Assembly (NCBI GenBank): GCA_934178475.1
Contig: CAKPQH010000018.1
Span: forward strand, 1 to 9,601
Reading direction: 5' to 3'
Source of the DNA: an uncultured Clostridia bacterium
GTDB taxonomy: Bacteria > Bacillota > Clostridia > TANB77 > CAG-508
DNA length: 9,601 nt
The position numbers were made by a program, and so were the translations under genes. The notes beneath the pieces were generated by a model that saw only the letters and a program-made list of their open reading frames with translations, was not told the origin of the DNA and searched no databases. This document shows positions 1 through 5,487 of this stretch, piece after piece; the stretch's first letter is position 1, and every line of letters starts with the position of its first letter.

Positions 1-1
1 T

Positions 2-151
2 GACTATATGTTAATAGGAACATTCGTTCTACCTTTTCTTTATCGTGGTGGTTACTGGGGCTATGGTACTGGCAGCGGTGTGTTCGGCACTAGCGGTACG
101 AGCGGTAACGCCAACAACAACAACGGGTTCCGTCCGGTGGTTGTCTTGTAG
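2..151 (+). CDS. DGR target (variable) protein, C-terminal fragment
   Basis: Only the last 49 codons are in the window; the gene enters from the left edge and stops at TAG 149-151. The visible peptide includes YRGGYWGYGTGSG, then SGNANNNNGFRP and the end VVVL. This is the typical end of the C-type-lectin/formylglycine-enzyme-like fold used as the scaffold of DGR target proteins, where the diversified residues sit on an exposed ligand-binding face. The open frame overlaps VR and the stop codon lies inside the repeat, so retrohoming rewrites the C-terminus without changing its length. Relative to TR the changed residues are Q to L (codon 29-31), N to Y (41-43, 53-55, 62-64), N to G (86-88) and N to S (92-94, 101-103). 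Codon use (CGT, CCG, GGC, AAC) is far more GC-rich than that of the neighbouring genes. The N-terminus, any signal peptide and the ligand cannot be judged from this window. Confidence 0.93.
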   Translation, partial: DYMLIGTFVLPFLYRGGYWGYGTGSGVFGTSGTSGNANNNNGFRPVVVL

Positions 152-156
152 CACTT
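23..156 (+). repeat. DGR variable repeat (VR)
   Basis: This 134-bp stretch matches 287-420 at a constant offset of 264 with no gaps. The eight differences are at VR 30, 41, 53 and 62 (TR A, VR T) and 86, 87, 93 and 102 (TR A, VR G). None of the 104 non-adenine TR bases differs, which is the signature of adenine-specific mutagenic retrohoming. The outer limits are set by mismatches at 22 on the left and 157 on the right. The last 54 bp (103-156) are identical to TR, including 12 adenines, and would include the initiation-of-mutagenic-homing region expected at the 3' end. Confidence 0.97.
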
Positions 157-286
157 TGAAATCTTTCCTAGAGCTTGGTTTCCCTTTTTTCTGCGAGATA
201 CTTTAATTTAGTACTATAAAAAATACGGGAGAAAAATTGGAAAATAATTAACAAGAATAAGATTGCAAAATTAGGGATTAAACTGT
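152..286 (+). other. VR-TR spacer, no gene seen
   Basis: This gap lies between the target stop codon and the TR. It contains the possible hairpin and T-run at 158-190 and a TATAAA at 215-220 without a recognisable -35 partner. No open frame with a ribosome binding site was found. Together with TR and the 3' spacer it makes a 482-bp stretch (152-633) without a protein gene; all of it appears to be DGR RNA-related sequence. Confidence 0.6.
158..190 (+). terminator. hairpin just downstream of VR followed by a T-run
   Basis: GAAATC (158-163) can pair with GGTTTC (177-182) including one G-U pair, leaving a 13-nt loop, and CC plus six T (185-190) follow. It could be a weak terminator of the target gene. 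It could also be the hairpin or cruciform that is known to stimulate homing when placed a few bp downstream of VR in the Bordetella phage DGR. The stem is short and the loop large, so neither reading is firm. Confidence 0.35.
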
Positions 287-420
287 TTCGTTCAACCTTT
301 TCTTAATCGTGGTGGTAACTGGGGCAATGGTACTGGCAGCGGTGTGTTCAACACTAACGGTACGAACGGTAACGCCAACAACAACAACGGGTTCCGTCCG
401 GTGGTTGTCTTGTAGCACTT
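287..420 (+). repeat. DGR template repeat (TR)
   Basis: This is the invariant donor copy of VR, about 50% GC in an otherwise AT-rich region. It holds 30 adenines; eight are substituted in VR. In the frame that matches the target gene, the variable positions are one CAA and six AAY codons (two AAT, four AAC), the usual DGR design because A substitutions in AAY give many amino acids but no stop codon. The frame is closed upstream by TAG at 272-274, so the TR is not itself translated as part of a longer protein. It lies on the same strand as the target gene and opposite to the reverse transcriptase gene. Confidence 0.97.
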
Positions 421-596
421 CGACATACAAAGAAACATAAAGGTTTCTATCTTAGCGGGGCAAGATTCAAGGATTTTGCCGAATAGATTTATGTCAAAGA
501 AGTTTAATTCCTTTGGTATAAACGTTGATTTTATATCATAAACACATAAATATTAATTTTTATGTTAGTAGTAAAATGACGAAAATATGAAGATTA

Positions 597-634
597 AAAA
601 AACAGAAAAGTTTATAAATACTTTTCTGTTTTTT
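597..634. terminator. bidirectional terminator between TR RNA and RT gene
   Basis: A long perfect inverted repeat: the stem CAGAAAAG (603-610) pairs with CTTTTCTG (621-628), loop 611-620, and is extended outward by A and T tracts (597-602 with 629-634). The A-run and T-run make it work as an intrinsic terminator in both directions. The RT stop codon (634-636) touches its right edge. It separates the plus-strand TR transcript from the minus-strand RT operon. Confidence 0.85.
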
Positions 635-1728
635 TATACGTTTGTATCATCAATTTGTAAAATAAGATGTTTTTCATCAATTGAATTTGTATAGTGGTTA
701 TCATATAAGAATTTACAAGAATTAAGAATTTTTTGCTCAAGTTTGTAAGAGTTGCAATGAGATACATGGGCTCGCCATGAGTTTATTGATTGAAGTGTTT
801 TGTAGTAATCAAGCTTATTTTGACTGTATTCGTAATTCCATTGTTTAACTTTTTTCTTGATCTTTTTTTTACTATTATTTCTAAGTAATCTATGAGTTGG
901 AAAAATTCTATAACCACAAAAATCAACTCCCATAGATGAAGGATAATATCTGGATTTAGAATTAAGTTCCAGTTTTAAATTATTTTGTACAAATGCATTG
1001 ATTTTTTCTTTTAAGTCTTTGGCTTCTTGTTTTGTTTTGACAAGCATAACAAAATCATCCATATATCTGATATACACAGGGAGTTTTAATTGATGTTTTA
1101 CGAAATAATCTAATTCATTTAAATAGATATTTGCAAAATATTGTGATGTTAAATTTCCAATTGGTATTCCAACTTGGGGAGTACGTGAGTTACCTGTTAT
1201 TAATAAATTTGTAAAATCAAGTAATCTTTTATCAGATATATATTTTTTCATAATATTTATTAATATTTCTTGATCTATATTATAAAAGAATCCTTTTATA
1301 TCACATTTTAAAATCCAGAAATTTTTATATTTACGTGAATACTCTTGTAACTTTTTTTGAAGATACTCAACAGCTTTATGAGTACCTCTATTAGTAAGAC
1401 AGGCAAAAGATGTATCAATAAATTTGGGGATGATGTAAGGTTTTATAAATTCTTCTACGTACCATTGATGAACTATTCTATCTTTATATGGTAAGGCATT
1501 TATATTTCTTTCTTTGGGTTCATATACTTTAAAGGAATAGTATTTACCTAAAGTATATTTATTATTTTTTATTGAGCTCATGATGTTAGTAAGGTTGTTT
1601 TCAAGATTTAACTCGAACATAATTACTTCTGCTTTGTATGTTTTATGTTTTTTAGCTCTTTTATGTGCAGAGAGAAATTTTTCAAATGTGATGTTTTTAT
1701 AAAAACAATTTTTTATCGTTTTTGACAT
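634..1728 (-). CDS. DGR reverse transcriptase
   Basis: This RNA-directed DNA polymerase would copy the TR RNA into adenine-mutated cDNA that then replaces VR. The 364-residue protein is the usual length for DGR RTs. Visible motifs in order: palm motif CDIKGFF with catalytic Asp143; GIPIGNLTSQ (187-196), the DGR-type version of the QGxxxSP segment seen in other RTs; YMDD (222-225) with the two catalytic Asp; and GVDFCGYRIF (267-276). There is no endonuclease or maturase domain, which argues against a group II intron. The ATG at 1726-1728 has AGGAGG 12 nt upstream, inside the end of avd, and the two genes overlap by 16 nt, suggesting translational coupling. It is the last gene of the minus-strand operon and ends at the bidirectional terminator. 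Confidence 0.96.
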   Translation of the reverse strand: MSKTIKNCFYKNITFEKFLSAHKRAKKHKTYKAEVIMFELNLENNLTNIMSSIKNNKYTLGKYYSFKVYEPKERNINALPYKDRIVHQWYVEEFIKPYIIPKFIDTSFACLTNRGTHKAVEYLQKKLQEYSRKYKNFWILKCDIKGFFYNIDQEILINIMKKYISDKRLLDFTNLLITGNSRTPQVGIPIGNLTSQYFANIYLNELDYFVKHQLKLPVYIRYMDDFVMLVKTKQEAKDLKEKINAFVQNNLKLELNSKSRYYPSSMGVDFCGYRIFPTHRLLRNNSKKKIKKKVKQWNYEYSQNKLDYYKTLQSINSWRAHVSHCNSYKLEQKILNSCKFLYDNHYTNSIDEKHLILQIDDTNV

Positions 1729-2078
1729 GAATTAATCCATCCTCCTAACATATTACATATATCAGTAAGAAGATTGCACCAGGAATTGTAATTTTGTAAG
1801 GTTATGTATTTATATTTATAAGAAAGACGTATATGTACTTTTAGAAGACATAAATTAACATCTAACTCATTTAAATATTTGAGTTTATATTGTTTATTAA
1901 ATGTTTTTATAGCATACATTAATAATCGTAATCCTGTATATAAACTATGTTTTATTTCAGTAACTAAGGCGAATTTTTCTGATTTGGGGTATTTTTGTGT
2001 TATGTCATTTGTATAGTATATTAAATCCATGTATTTTTGATATATAATAAGGTTTTCTTTATTTTTGTTATCATTCAT
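1713..2078 (-). CDS. avd: DGR accessory variability determinant (Avd-like four-helix protein)
   Basis: Avd is a small basic protein that forms a pentamer of four-helix bundles, binds RT and template RNA, and is required for mutagenic homing in the Bordetella phage DGR. This 121-residue protein has the family's look: mostly helical, Lys-rich, with the conserved YPKSEKFALVTEIK segment (about 30-43), a Tyr/Leu-rich second helix and a Trp near the end (GGWIN). Position directly before RT agrees. The start ATG overlaps the stop of the upstream MutS-like gene by 8 nt, with AGGAG 12 nt ahead of it. The assignment rests on motif recall and context, both strong. Confidence 0.9.
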   Translation of the reverse strand: MNDNKNKENLIIYQKYMDLIYYTNDITQKYPKSEKFALVTEIKHSLYTGLRLLMYAIKTFNKQYKLKYLNELDVNLCLLKVHIRLSYKYKYITLQNYNSWCNLLTDICNMLGGWINSCQKR

Positions 2079-2499
2079 TTATTACATCATCTCCTACTAA
2101 AATTTCTTTTGCCATATCTTTTATATTTTCAATAAATGAATAAGCTTCTTTTATTGAAAGCAAATCAGGATTTGTATTGTTTATTAGATTTAAAAGTTCT
2201 TTAGTTTTTGTATCTTGTTTATATTCAGTAGGTGAAAAAGAAGTATTAATTTTTGAATCAATAATTTTAAATTTTATATTATTGTTAGTAAAAAGAGATA
2301 TATATTTGTCAATACAATTTGATGGAAAACCACATTTTATAATGGTATCGTTTAGATTAGTTAATTTAAGACCAAATTTTTGTGATAAAACCTTAGCATC
2401 TTCTTGCAAAGCAATATAAAATATACCACTTTTAAATAAATAAATGTAACTGTTTTCTTCTTTTTTTAATTCTAAATAATTATTGTATAATTTACTCAT
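2071..2499 (-). CDS. small MutS domain I-like protein of the DGR operon
   Basis: Residues 4-80 follow the pattern of MutS domain I, the mismatch-reading domain: YLELKKEENSYIYLFKSGIFYIAL, then EDAKVLSQKFGLKLT, CGFPSNCIDKYISLF and a KFKIID strand. In MutS the wedge motif is Phe-x-Glu; here it reads FYI (27-29), keeping the Phe and replacing the Glu. The end (LLSIKEAYSFIENIKDMAKEI, about 113-133) resembles the C-terminal LTPxEAxxxLxxLK helix of MutS. Clamp and ATPase domains are absent (142 residues against about 850). I chose ATG 2499 because AGGAGA stands 9 nt upstream; the earlier in-frame ATG at 2523 has no such site. MutS-like proteins have, as I recall, been noted beside other DGRs. A role in handling TR/VR mismatches is inference. 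Confidence 0.75.
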   Translation of the reverse strand: MSKLYNNYLELKKEENSYIYLFKSGIFYIALQEDAKVLSQKFGLKLTNLNDTIIKCGFPSNCIDKYISLFTNNNIKFKIIDSKINTSFSPTEYKQDTKTKELLNLINNTNPDLLSIKEAYSFIENIKDMAKEILVGDDVINE

Positions 2500-2560
2500 A
2501 TTTTTCCATCTCCTAAAAATCAATTTGTCTTATTTATATTTTAAATAAATTAAAAATCAT

Positions 2561-2648
2561 AAATATTTTGCGAAACAATTAAAATATTATGCGAAAACAT
2601 CTTAAAAAAGGTTTTGCATAATATTTTGACGTTATCACATAATATTTT
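2561..2648. promoter_or_regulatory. four-copy symmetric repeat array, candidate operator of the DGR operon
   Basis: Four copies of a motif close to AAATATTATGCGAAAAC: forward at 2561-2576 and 2582-2598, reverse at 2611-2627 and 2631-2648. The two forward copies start 21 bp apart and the two reverse copies 20 bp apart, about two helical turns, and the set is symmetric around 2604. It sits 60 bp upstream of the MutS-like start codon and 33 bp beyond the stop of the XRE regulator gene. Binding by that regulator is the simplest reading. I see no clear -10/-35 pair for the operon, although AT-rich candidates lie between 2530 and 2580. Confidence 0.65.
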
Positions 2649-2680
2649 AATTATTCATAACAAAAACGTGTAAGATAAAA

Positions 2681-2920
2681 TTAGTCTTTAACTTCGATAT
2701 CTCTGAATATAGGAGCATTAAAAAAGTCTGCAAGAGTTATATTTAGCGCTTCACATATTAACTCTATGCTTTCGATTTTTATACTTTTAGTTGATTTTCG
2801 TAAGAACTTATTAATGCAAGAACGAGAGATACCCGAATTTAAAGACAATTTGTTTCCGTTTAAGTTATTTGAAGACATCAATTCTTGTAATCTTTGTCTT
2901 ATAGCATCTTGTAAAAACAT
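2681..2920 (-). CDS. XRE/Cro-type helix-turn-helix regulator
   Basis: A 79-residue single-domain DNA-binding protein. The helix-turn-helix covers about residues 21-45 (NGNKLSLNSGISRSCINKFL), followed by the family's next helix with SIELICEALNITLADFF (51-67). There is no effector or peptidase domain, as in small phage-type or toxin-antitoxin-type repressors. ATG 2918-2920 is preceded by AGAGGTG. The gene is on the same strand as the MutS-like-avd-RT operon and 181 bp upstream, with the four-copy repeat array in between, so it is a good candidate for the operon's regulator. Target and mode of control are inferred from position only. Confidence 0.85.
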   Translation of the reverse strand: MFLQDAIRQRLQELMSSNNLNGNKLSLNSGISRSCINKFLRKSTKSIKIESIELICEALNITLADFFNAPIFRDIEVKD

Positions 2921-2973
2921 ATAGACACCTCTTTTTTTATGATTTAGTTAATGATAACAAAAAAATAAAATTC

Positions 2974-2986
2974 ACAAGGAGCTTGT
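2974..2986. promoter_or_regulatory. small palindrome ACAAG-GAG-CTTGT upstream of the XRE gene
   Basis: A perfect 5-3-5 inverted repeat 54 bp upstream of the XRE start codon, in the gap shared with the divergent ogt gene. It could be a repressor half-site pair for the XRE protein, but it is short and does not resemble the four-copy array. Confidence 0.25.
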
Positions 2987-3027
2987 AAGAAACATTATTC
3001 CCAAAAAAACAAGAAATTATTTATGTG

Positions 3028-3056
3028 TTGACATTAAATATAAACGATGATAATAT
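3028..3056 (+). promoter_or_regulatory. sigma-A type promoter of the ogt-tag operon
   Basis: TTGACA (3028-3033), 17-bp spacer, TAATAT (3051-3056). The start point would be near 3063, about 38 nt before the ATG. It is the best -35/-10 match near this gene. Confidence 0.75.
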
Positions 3057-3100
3057 ATACATTATGTAAAAGCTATATAGAGATTGGTAAGTGATAAAAA

Positions 3101-3631
3101 ATGTATAGAAAAACATATGATTCTCCTTTGGGAAGAATTTATATGAGAAGTGATGGAAAATATTTAACAGGTCTTTGGTTTGAAATTTCTCGAGATGCGA
3201 ATAAACATAAATGCGACTTTGAAGAAAAAAATTTAGAAATATTTGATAAAACAAGTAAATGGCTTGATATATATTTTAGAGGAGAAAATCCCAATTTTAT
3301 ACCAGAATATAGAATAGAAAATTTGACACCATTTAGAAAACAGGTTATTGATATTATGAATAAAATACCTTATGGAAGGACAATTACATATAATGATATT
3401 GCAAAAGAAATAGCAAAAAATAAGGGAATAAAAAGAATGTCAGCACAAGCGGTTGGCGGAGCTGTTGGATGGAATCCAATATGTATTATTGTTCCTTGTC
3501 ATAGAGTTGTAGGAACAAATGGGTCTCTTACAGGATATGGTGGAGGAATTAAAAATAAAGTTAAACTTTTAAAGTTAGAGAAAAACGATATGAGTAAATT
3601 TACTATACCTAAAAAGGGAACTGCATTATAG
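3101..3631 (+). CDS. ogt: methylated-DNA--protein-cysteine methyltransferase (Ogt/MGMT type)
   Basis: This suicide repair enzyme moves the alkyl group from O6-alkylguanine or O4-alkylthymine in DNA onto its own cysteine. The C-terminal catalytic domain is clear: helix-turn-helix segment with MSAQAVGGAVGWNP (113-126), then IIVPCHRVVG with acceptor Cys133 in the PCHR motif, and SLTGYGGGIKNK (142-153). The N-terminal RNase-H-like domain (about 1-75) starts YDSPLGRIYM as expected. At 176 residues it has normal Ogt length, with no Ada regulatory domain. The ribosome binding site is weak (GGTAAGTG). It is followed after 9 bp by tag, which makes a two-gene alkylation repair operon. It runs divergently from the DGR operon and regulator, and a link to the DGR is not shown. 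Confidence 0.95.
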   Translation: MYRKTYDSPLGRIYMRSDGKYLTGLWFEISRDANKHKCDFEEKNLEIFDKTSKWLDIYFRGENPNFIPEYRIENLTPFRKQVIDIMNKIPYGRTITYNDIAKEIAKNKGIKRMSAQAVGGAVGWNPICIIVPCHRVVGTNGSLTGYGGGIKNKVKLLKLEKNDMSKFTIPKKGTAL

Positions 3632-3640
3632 GAGCAAATA

Positions 3641-4192
3641 ATGGAAAAAATAAATAGATGTAAATGGTGTAATTTAAAAAATCCAGTATATGTAAAATAT
3701 CATGATGAAGAATGGTGTAAACCTAATTTTGAAGAAAAATATTTGTATGAAATGTTAATATTAGAATCTTTTCAGGCAGGACTTTCGTGGGAATGTGTAT
3801 TAAATAAAAGAGAAGATTTTATAAAAGCATATGATAATTTTGATATTGACAAAATATGTAAGTATGATGATGTTAAAGTAAAAGAGCTTATGCAAAATGA
3901 AAAAATAATAAGAAATAAGCTGAAGATAAGTACTAGTATAAATAATTCTAAGATATTTAAAAATATACAAAAAGAATATGGAACATTTCATAATTATGTA
4001 AATAGTTTTACAAAGAATGAGATATTTTATGAAATTGATAAAACCACTTCAAAACTTTCAGATGATATTTCTAATGACTTGAAGAAAAGAGGAATGAAAT
4101 TTGTGGGATCAACAATAATTTATTCTTATTTGCAGGCAATAGGAGTTATTTATTCACATGATAGAAATTGTTTTTTATATAAGAAAAATTAA
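3641..4192 (+). CDS. tag: DNA-3-methyladenine glycosylase I
   Basis: This base-excision enzyme removes 3-methyladenine from alkylated DNA. At 183 residues it has the normal length of the Tag family. The zinc site of the E. coli enzyme is conserved: Cys7 (RCKWC), His21 (KYHDEEW), His173 and Cys177 (SHDRNCF). The active-site segment LESFQAGLSW keeps Glu42 and Trp50, and KKRGMKFVGSTIIYSYLQAIG matches the family's C-terminal signature. The start has GGAG overlapping the ogt stop codon (TAGGAGC), 9 bp after that gene, so the two are cotranscribed and probably coupled. A strong hairpin terminator follows. Confidence 0.95.
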   Translation: MEKINRCKWCNLKNPVYVKYHDEEWCKPNFEEKYLYEMLILESFQAGLSWECVLNKREDFIKAYDNFDIDKICKYDDVKVKELMQNEKIIRNKLKISTSINNSKIFKNIQKEYGTFHNYVNSFTKNEIFYEIDKTTSKLSDDISNDLKKRGMKFVGSTIIYSYLQAIGVIYSHDRNCFLYKKN

Positions 4193-4241
4193 AAAATAAG
4201 ACAATGTATTTATTTTATAATAAATTTATTGTCTTATTTTT
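4192..4241. terminator. bidirectional terminator between tag and the M14 peptidase gene
   Basis: AAAAATAAGACAAT (4192-4205) pairs perfectly with ATTGTCTTATTTTT (4228-4241). A second inner helix TTTATT/AATAAA (4209-4214 with 4219-4224) caps it. A and T tracts at the ends allow termination from both converging genes. Confidence 0.88.
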
Positions 4242-4253
4242 ATTTAAGAGGTA

Positions 4254-5390
4254 TTAAATAAGAGCGCCCAATACTAAAATTCCCAAAATATCATTGTATA
4301 TTTCATCAAATTGTGATGTTGGAAGAGGTGCTACACCTTCACCACATTCAACAGTATATCCAGGTTTATTATAATTTTGGATAAACCAATCTTTATATCC
4401 AGCAAAACTAGAATTGTAAGGTGTTTCTTCTAAAGAATACCCACTTGATTTAGCGAAAACGTTTCCTATTTCTTCACTTCGAGGTGGATTATAATTTTGA
4501 AATTGCCAATAGATAACTTTTCCTTGTGTATGAAATGCTATAACTAATCTAAAATTATGTATAAGAGTCAGATTATAAATTGCAATAGCCTCTGGTTCTG
4601 TAAGAGGACCAAAACCGACGAAATCTCTTGGCGCAGGGGATATAAACCCTTGAGAAAATTTTATTTCTCTTGCTTGTTCCCAACCAGCAGGGAATTGAAG
4701 GTTTAAATCAACACCACGAATATTAGATTTCCATCCATTAACGAAAGGAATAGTTGGATAATTATTAGAAATATTTTTAGCGTATAGGTAAGATGGTGAA
4801 TTTGGTAAAATTTCTCCAGTTACTAAATTAACTCCATCTGGATTAACCATAGGAACAATATAAATTGTGGAAAAATTATATATTTTTCTAGCGTTTTGAC
4901 CATATATATTAAGATTGTTTTTATAAGCATAACAATAATCAGATAAAAATTTCATAAGTAAAGGTGAAGTAATCCATTCGTTAGCATGAATAGATGCAGA
5001 ATAGAAAACTTCATTTGAACCTGTTCCTATTTTTATTAGAGGAATAGTATTTCCATTAATAGATCTTCCAATAGAAGAAACTTCAATAAAAGGATATAGT
5101 TCTTTTAATGTATTTATGTTAGTTTGTAGGATAGAGTAACTATAATTAATATTAGTTGGAACTATAAAGTTTAGCCCACCATTGATATAAGGTTTTAAAG
5201 CTCTCCATGTATTTGCACCAACTATGCCATCTGGAATCAAACCAAAATTTCTTTGGAATCTAAGTACAGAGTTTTTAGTATTTAAGCCAAATATACCATC
5301 AATTGAAAAAGTATAATAACCTAGTTTTTGTAAAAGACTTTGCAGGAATTCTACCATAGGTCCTCTAGAACCTTGTTTTAAAGTTTGCAT
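4254..5390 (-). CDS. M14-family zinc peptidase with peptidoglycan-binding domain (gamma-D-glutamyl-diaminoacid peptidase type)
   Basis: Probably cleaves the gamma-D-Glu-(L)-meso-diaminopimelate bond of peptidoglycan stems, as in endopeptidase I of Bacillus (M14C). Numbering from the GTG at 5399: PG_binding_1 domain at about 5-70 (LKQGSRGPMVEFLQSLL, DGIFGLNTKNSVLRFQ, DGIVGANTW), then the carboxypeptidase domain from about 85. Zinc ligands are His138 and Glu141 (HANEW) and His290 (AFHTQG); the catalytic Glu is 351 (YTVECG). NPDGVN (186-191) and GVDLNLQFPAGW (229-240) fit the subfamily. I prefer ATG 5388-5390 (378 residues) over the upstream GTG because AGGTGA lies 5 nt ahead of it and would overlap the GTG. 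There is no signal peptide, so it may act on imported or recycled muropeptides or during spore formation; that is inference. Confidence 0.9.
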   Translation of the reverse strand: MQTLKQGSRGPMVEFLQSLLQKLGYYTFSIDGIFGLNTKNSVLRFQRNFGLIPDGIVGANTWRALKPYINGGLNFIVPTNINYSYSILQTNINTLKELYPFIEVSSIGRSINGNTIPLIKIGTGSNEVFYSASIHANEWITSPLLMKFLSDYCYAYKNNLNIYGQNARKIYNFSTIYIVPMVNPDGVNLVTGEILPNSPSYLYAKNISNNYPTIPFVNGWKSNIRGVDLNLQFPAGWEQAREIKFSQGFISPAPRDFVGFGPLTEPEAIAIYNLTLIHNFRLVIAFHTQGKVIYWQFQNYNPPRSEEIGNVFAKSSGYSLEETPYNSSFAGYKDWFIQNYNKPGYTVECGEGVAPLPTSQFDEIYNDILGILVLGALI

Positions 5391-5487
5391 ATAAATCACC
5401 TAAAATATTATATGAAATTTGTAGAGAAGTGTGCTGAGAGAAAAAAGAGGTGAAAAAGAATAAATTATTGAAAAAAATCGTAAAATA

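Larger units (their letters stand above)
287..634 (+). ncRNA. candidate DGR template RNA (TR plus 3' spacer to the terminator)
   Basis: DGRs need an RNA that carries TR plus flanking spacer sequence, recognised by RT and Avd. Here the plus-strand transcript would run through TR and a roughly 180-nt spacer to the hairpin terminator at 597-634. The spacer can fold: 418-427 pairs with 490-499 (nine of ten positions), enclosing a hairpin at 431-448 (AGAAAC/GTTTCT) and one at 459-480 (GGCAAGAT/ATTTTGCC). Further hairpins are possible at 502-523 and 544-565. The 5' end is unknown: I see no convincing promoter between 152 and 286, so the RNA may be read through from the target gene. The folding is by eye only. 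Confidence 0.55.

Noticed and set aside
107..124. AAC-rich run as a slippage-prone microsatellite
   Set aside because: It has the same length in TR and VR and codes the common NANNNN segment of DGR target proteins.
634..1728. Group II intron or retron reverse transcriptase
   Set aside because: No maturase or endonuclease domain, no intron RNA domain V seen next to it, and no retron msr/msd layout. The IGNLTSQ motif, Avd and the TR/VR pair fit a DGR.
2177..2419. Plus-strand open frame of 80 codons
   Set aside because: It is antisense inside the MutS-like gene, has no good ribosome binding site, and its product has no recognisable features.
2500..2523. ATG 2523 as start of the MutS-like gene
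   Set aside because: No ribosome binding site precedes it, whereas AGGAGA lies 9 nt before the ATG at 2499, and the MutS-like similarity begins after that point.
2561..2648. CRISPR array or plasmid iterons
   Set aside because: Only four copies, in mixed orientation, with spacers of 3-12 bp and no cas or replication gene. An operator array fits better.
1..3100. DGR carried on a prophage
   Set aside because: No integrase, structural or lysis gene is visible and the right flank is ordinary chromosomal repair genes. The left flank is not in the window, so a prophage edge to the left cannot be fully excluded.
3021..3254. Minus-strand open frame of 77 codons
   Set aside because: It overlaps the ogt promoter and the start of ogt in antisense; its Phe/Tyr-rich product is typical of the reverse of AT-rich coding DNA.
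3800..3991. Minus-strand open frame inside tag
   Set aside because: Antisense shadow of a well-supported gene with conserved motifs.
5391..5399. GTG 5399 as start of the M14 peptidase
   Set aside because: The AGGTGA ribosome binding site overlaps this GTG and is well placed for the ATG at 5390 instead.
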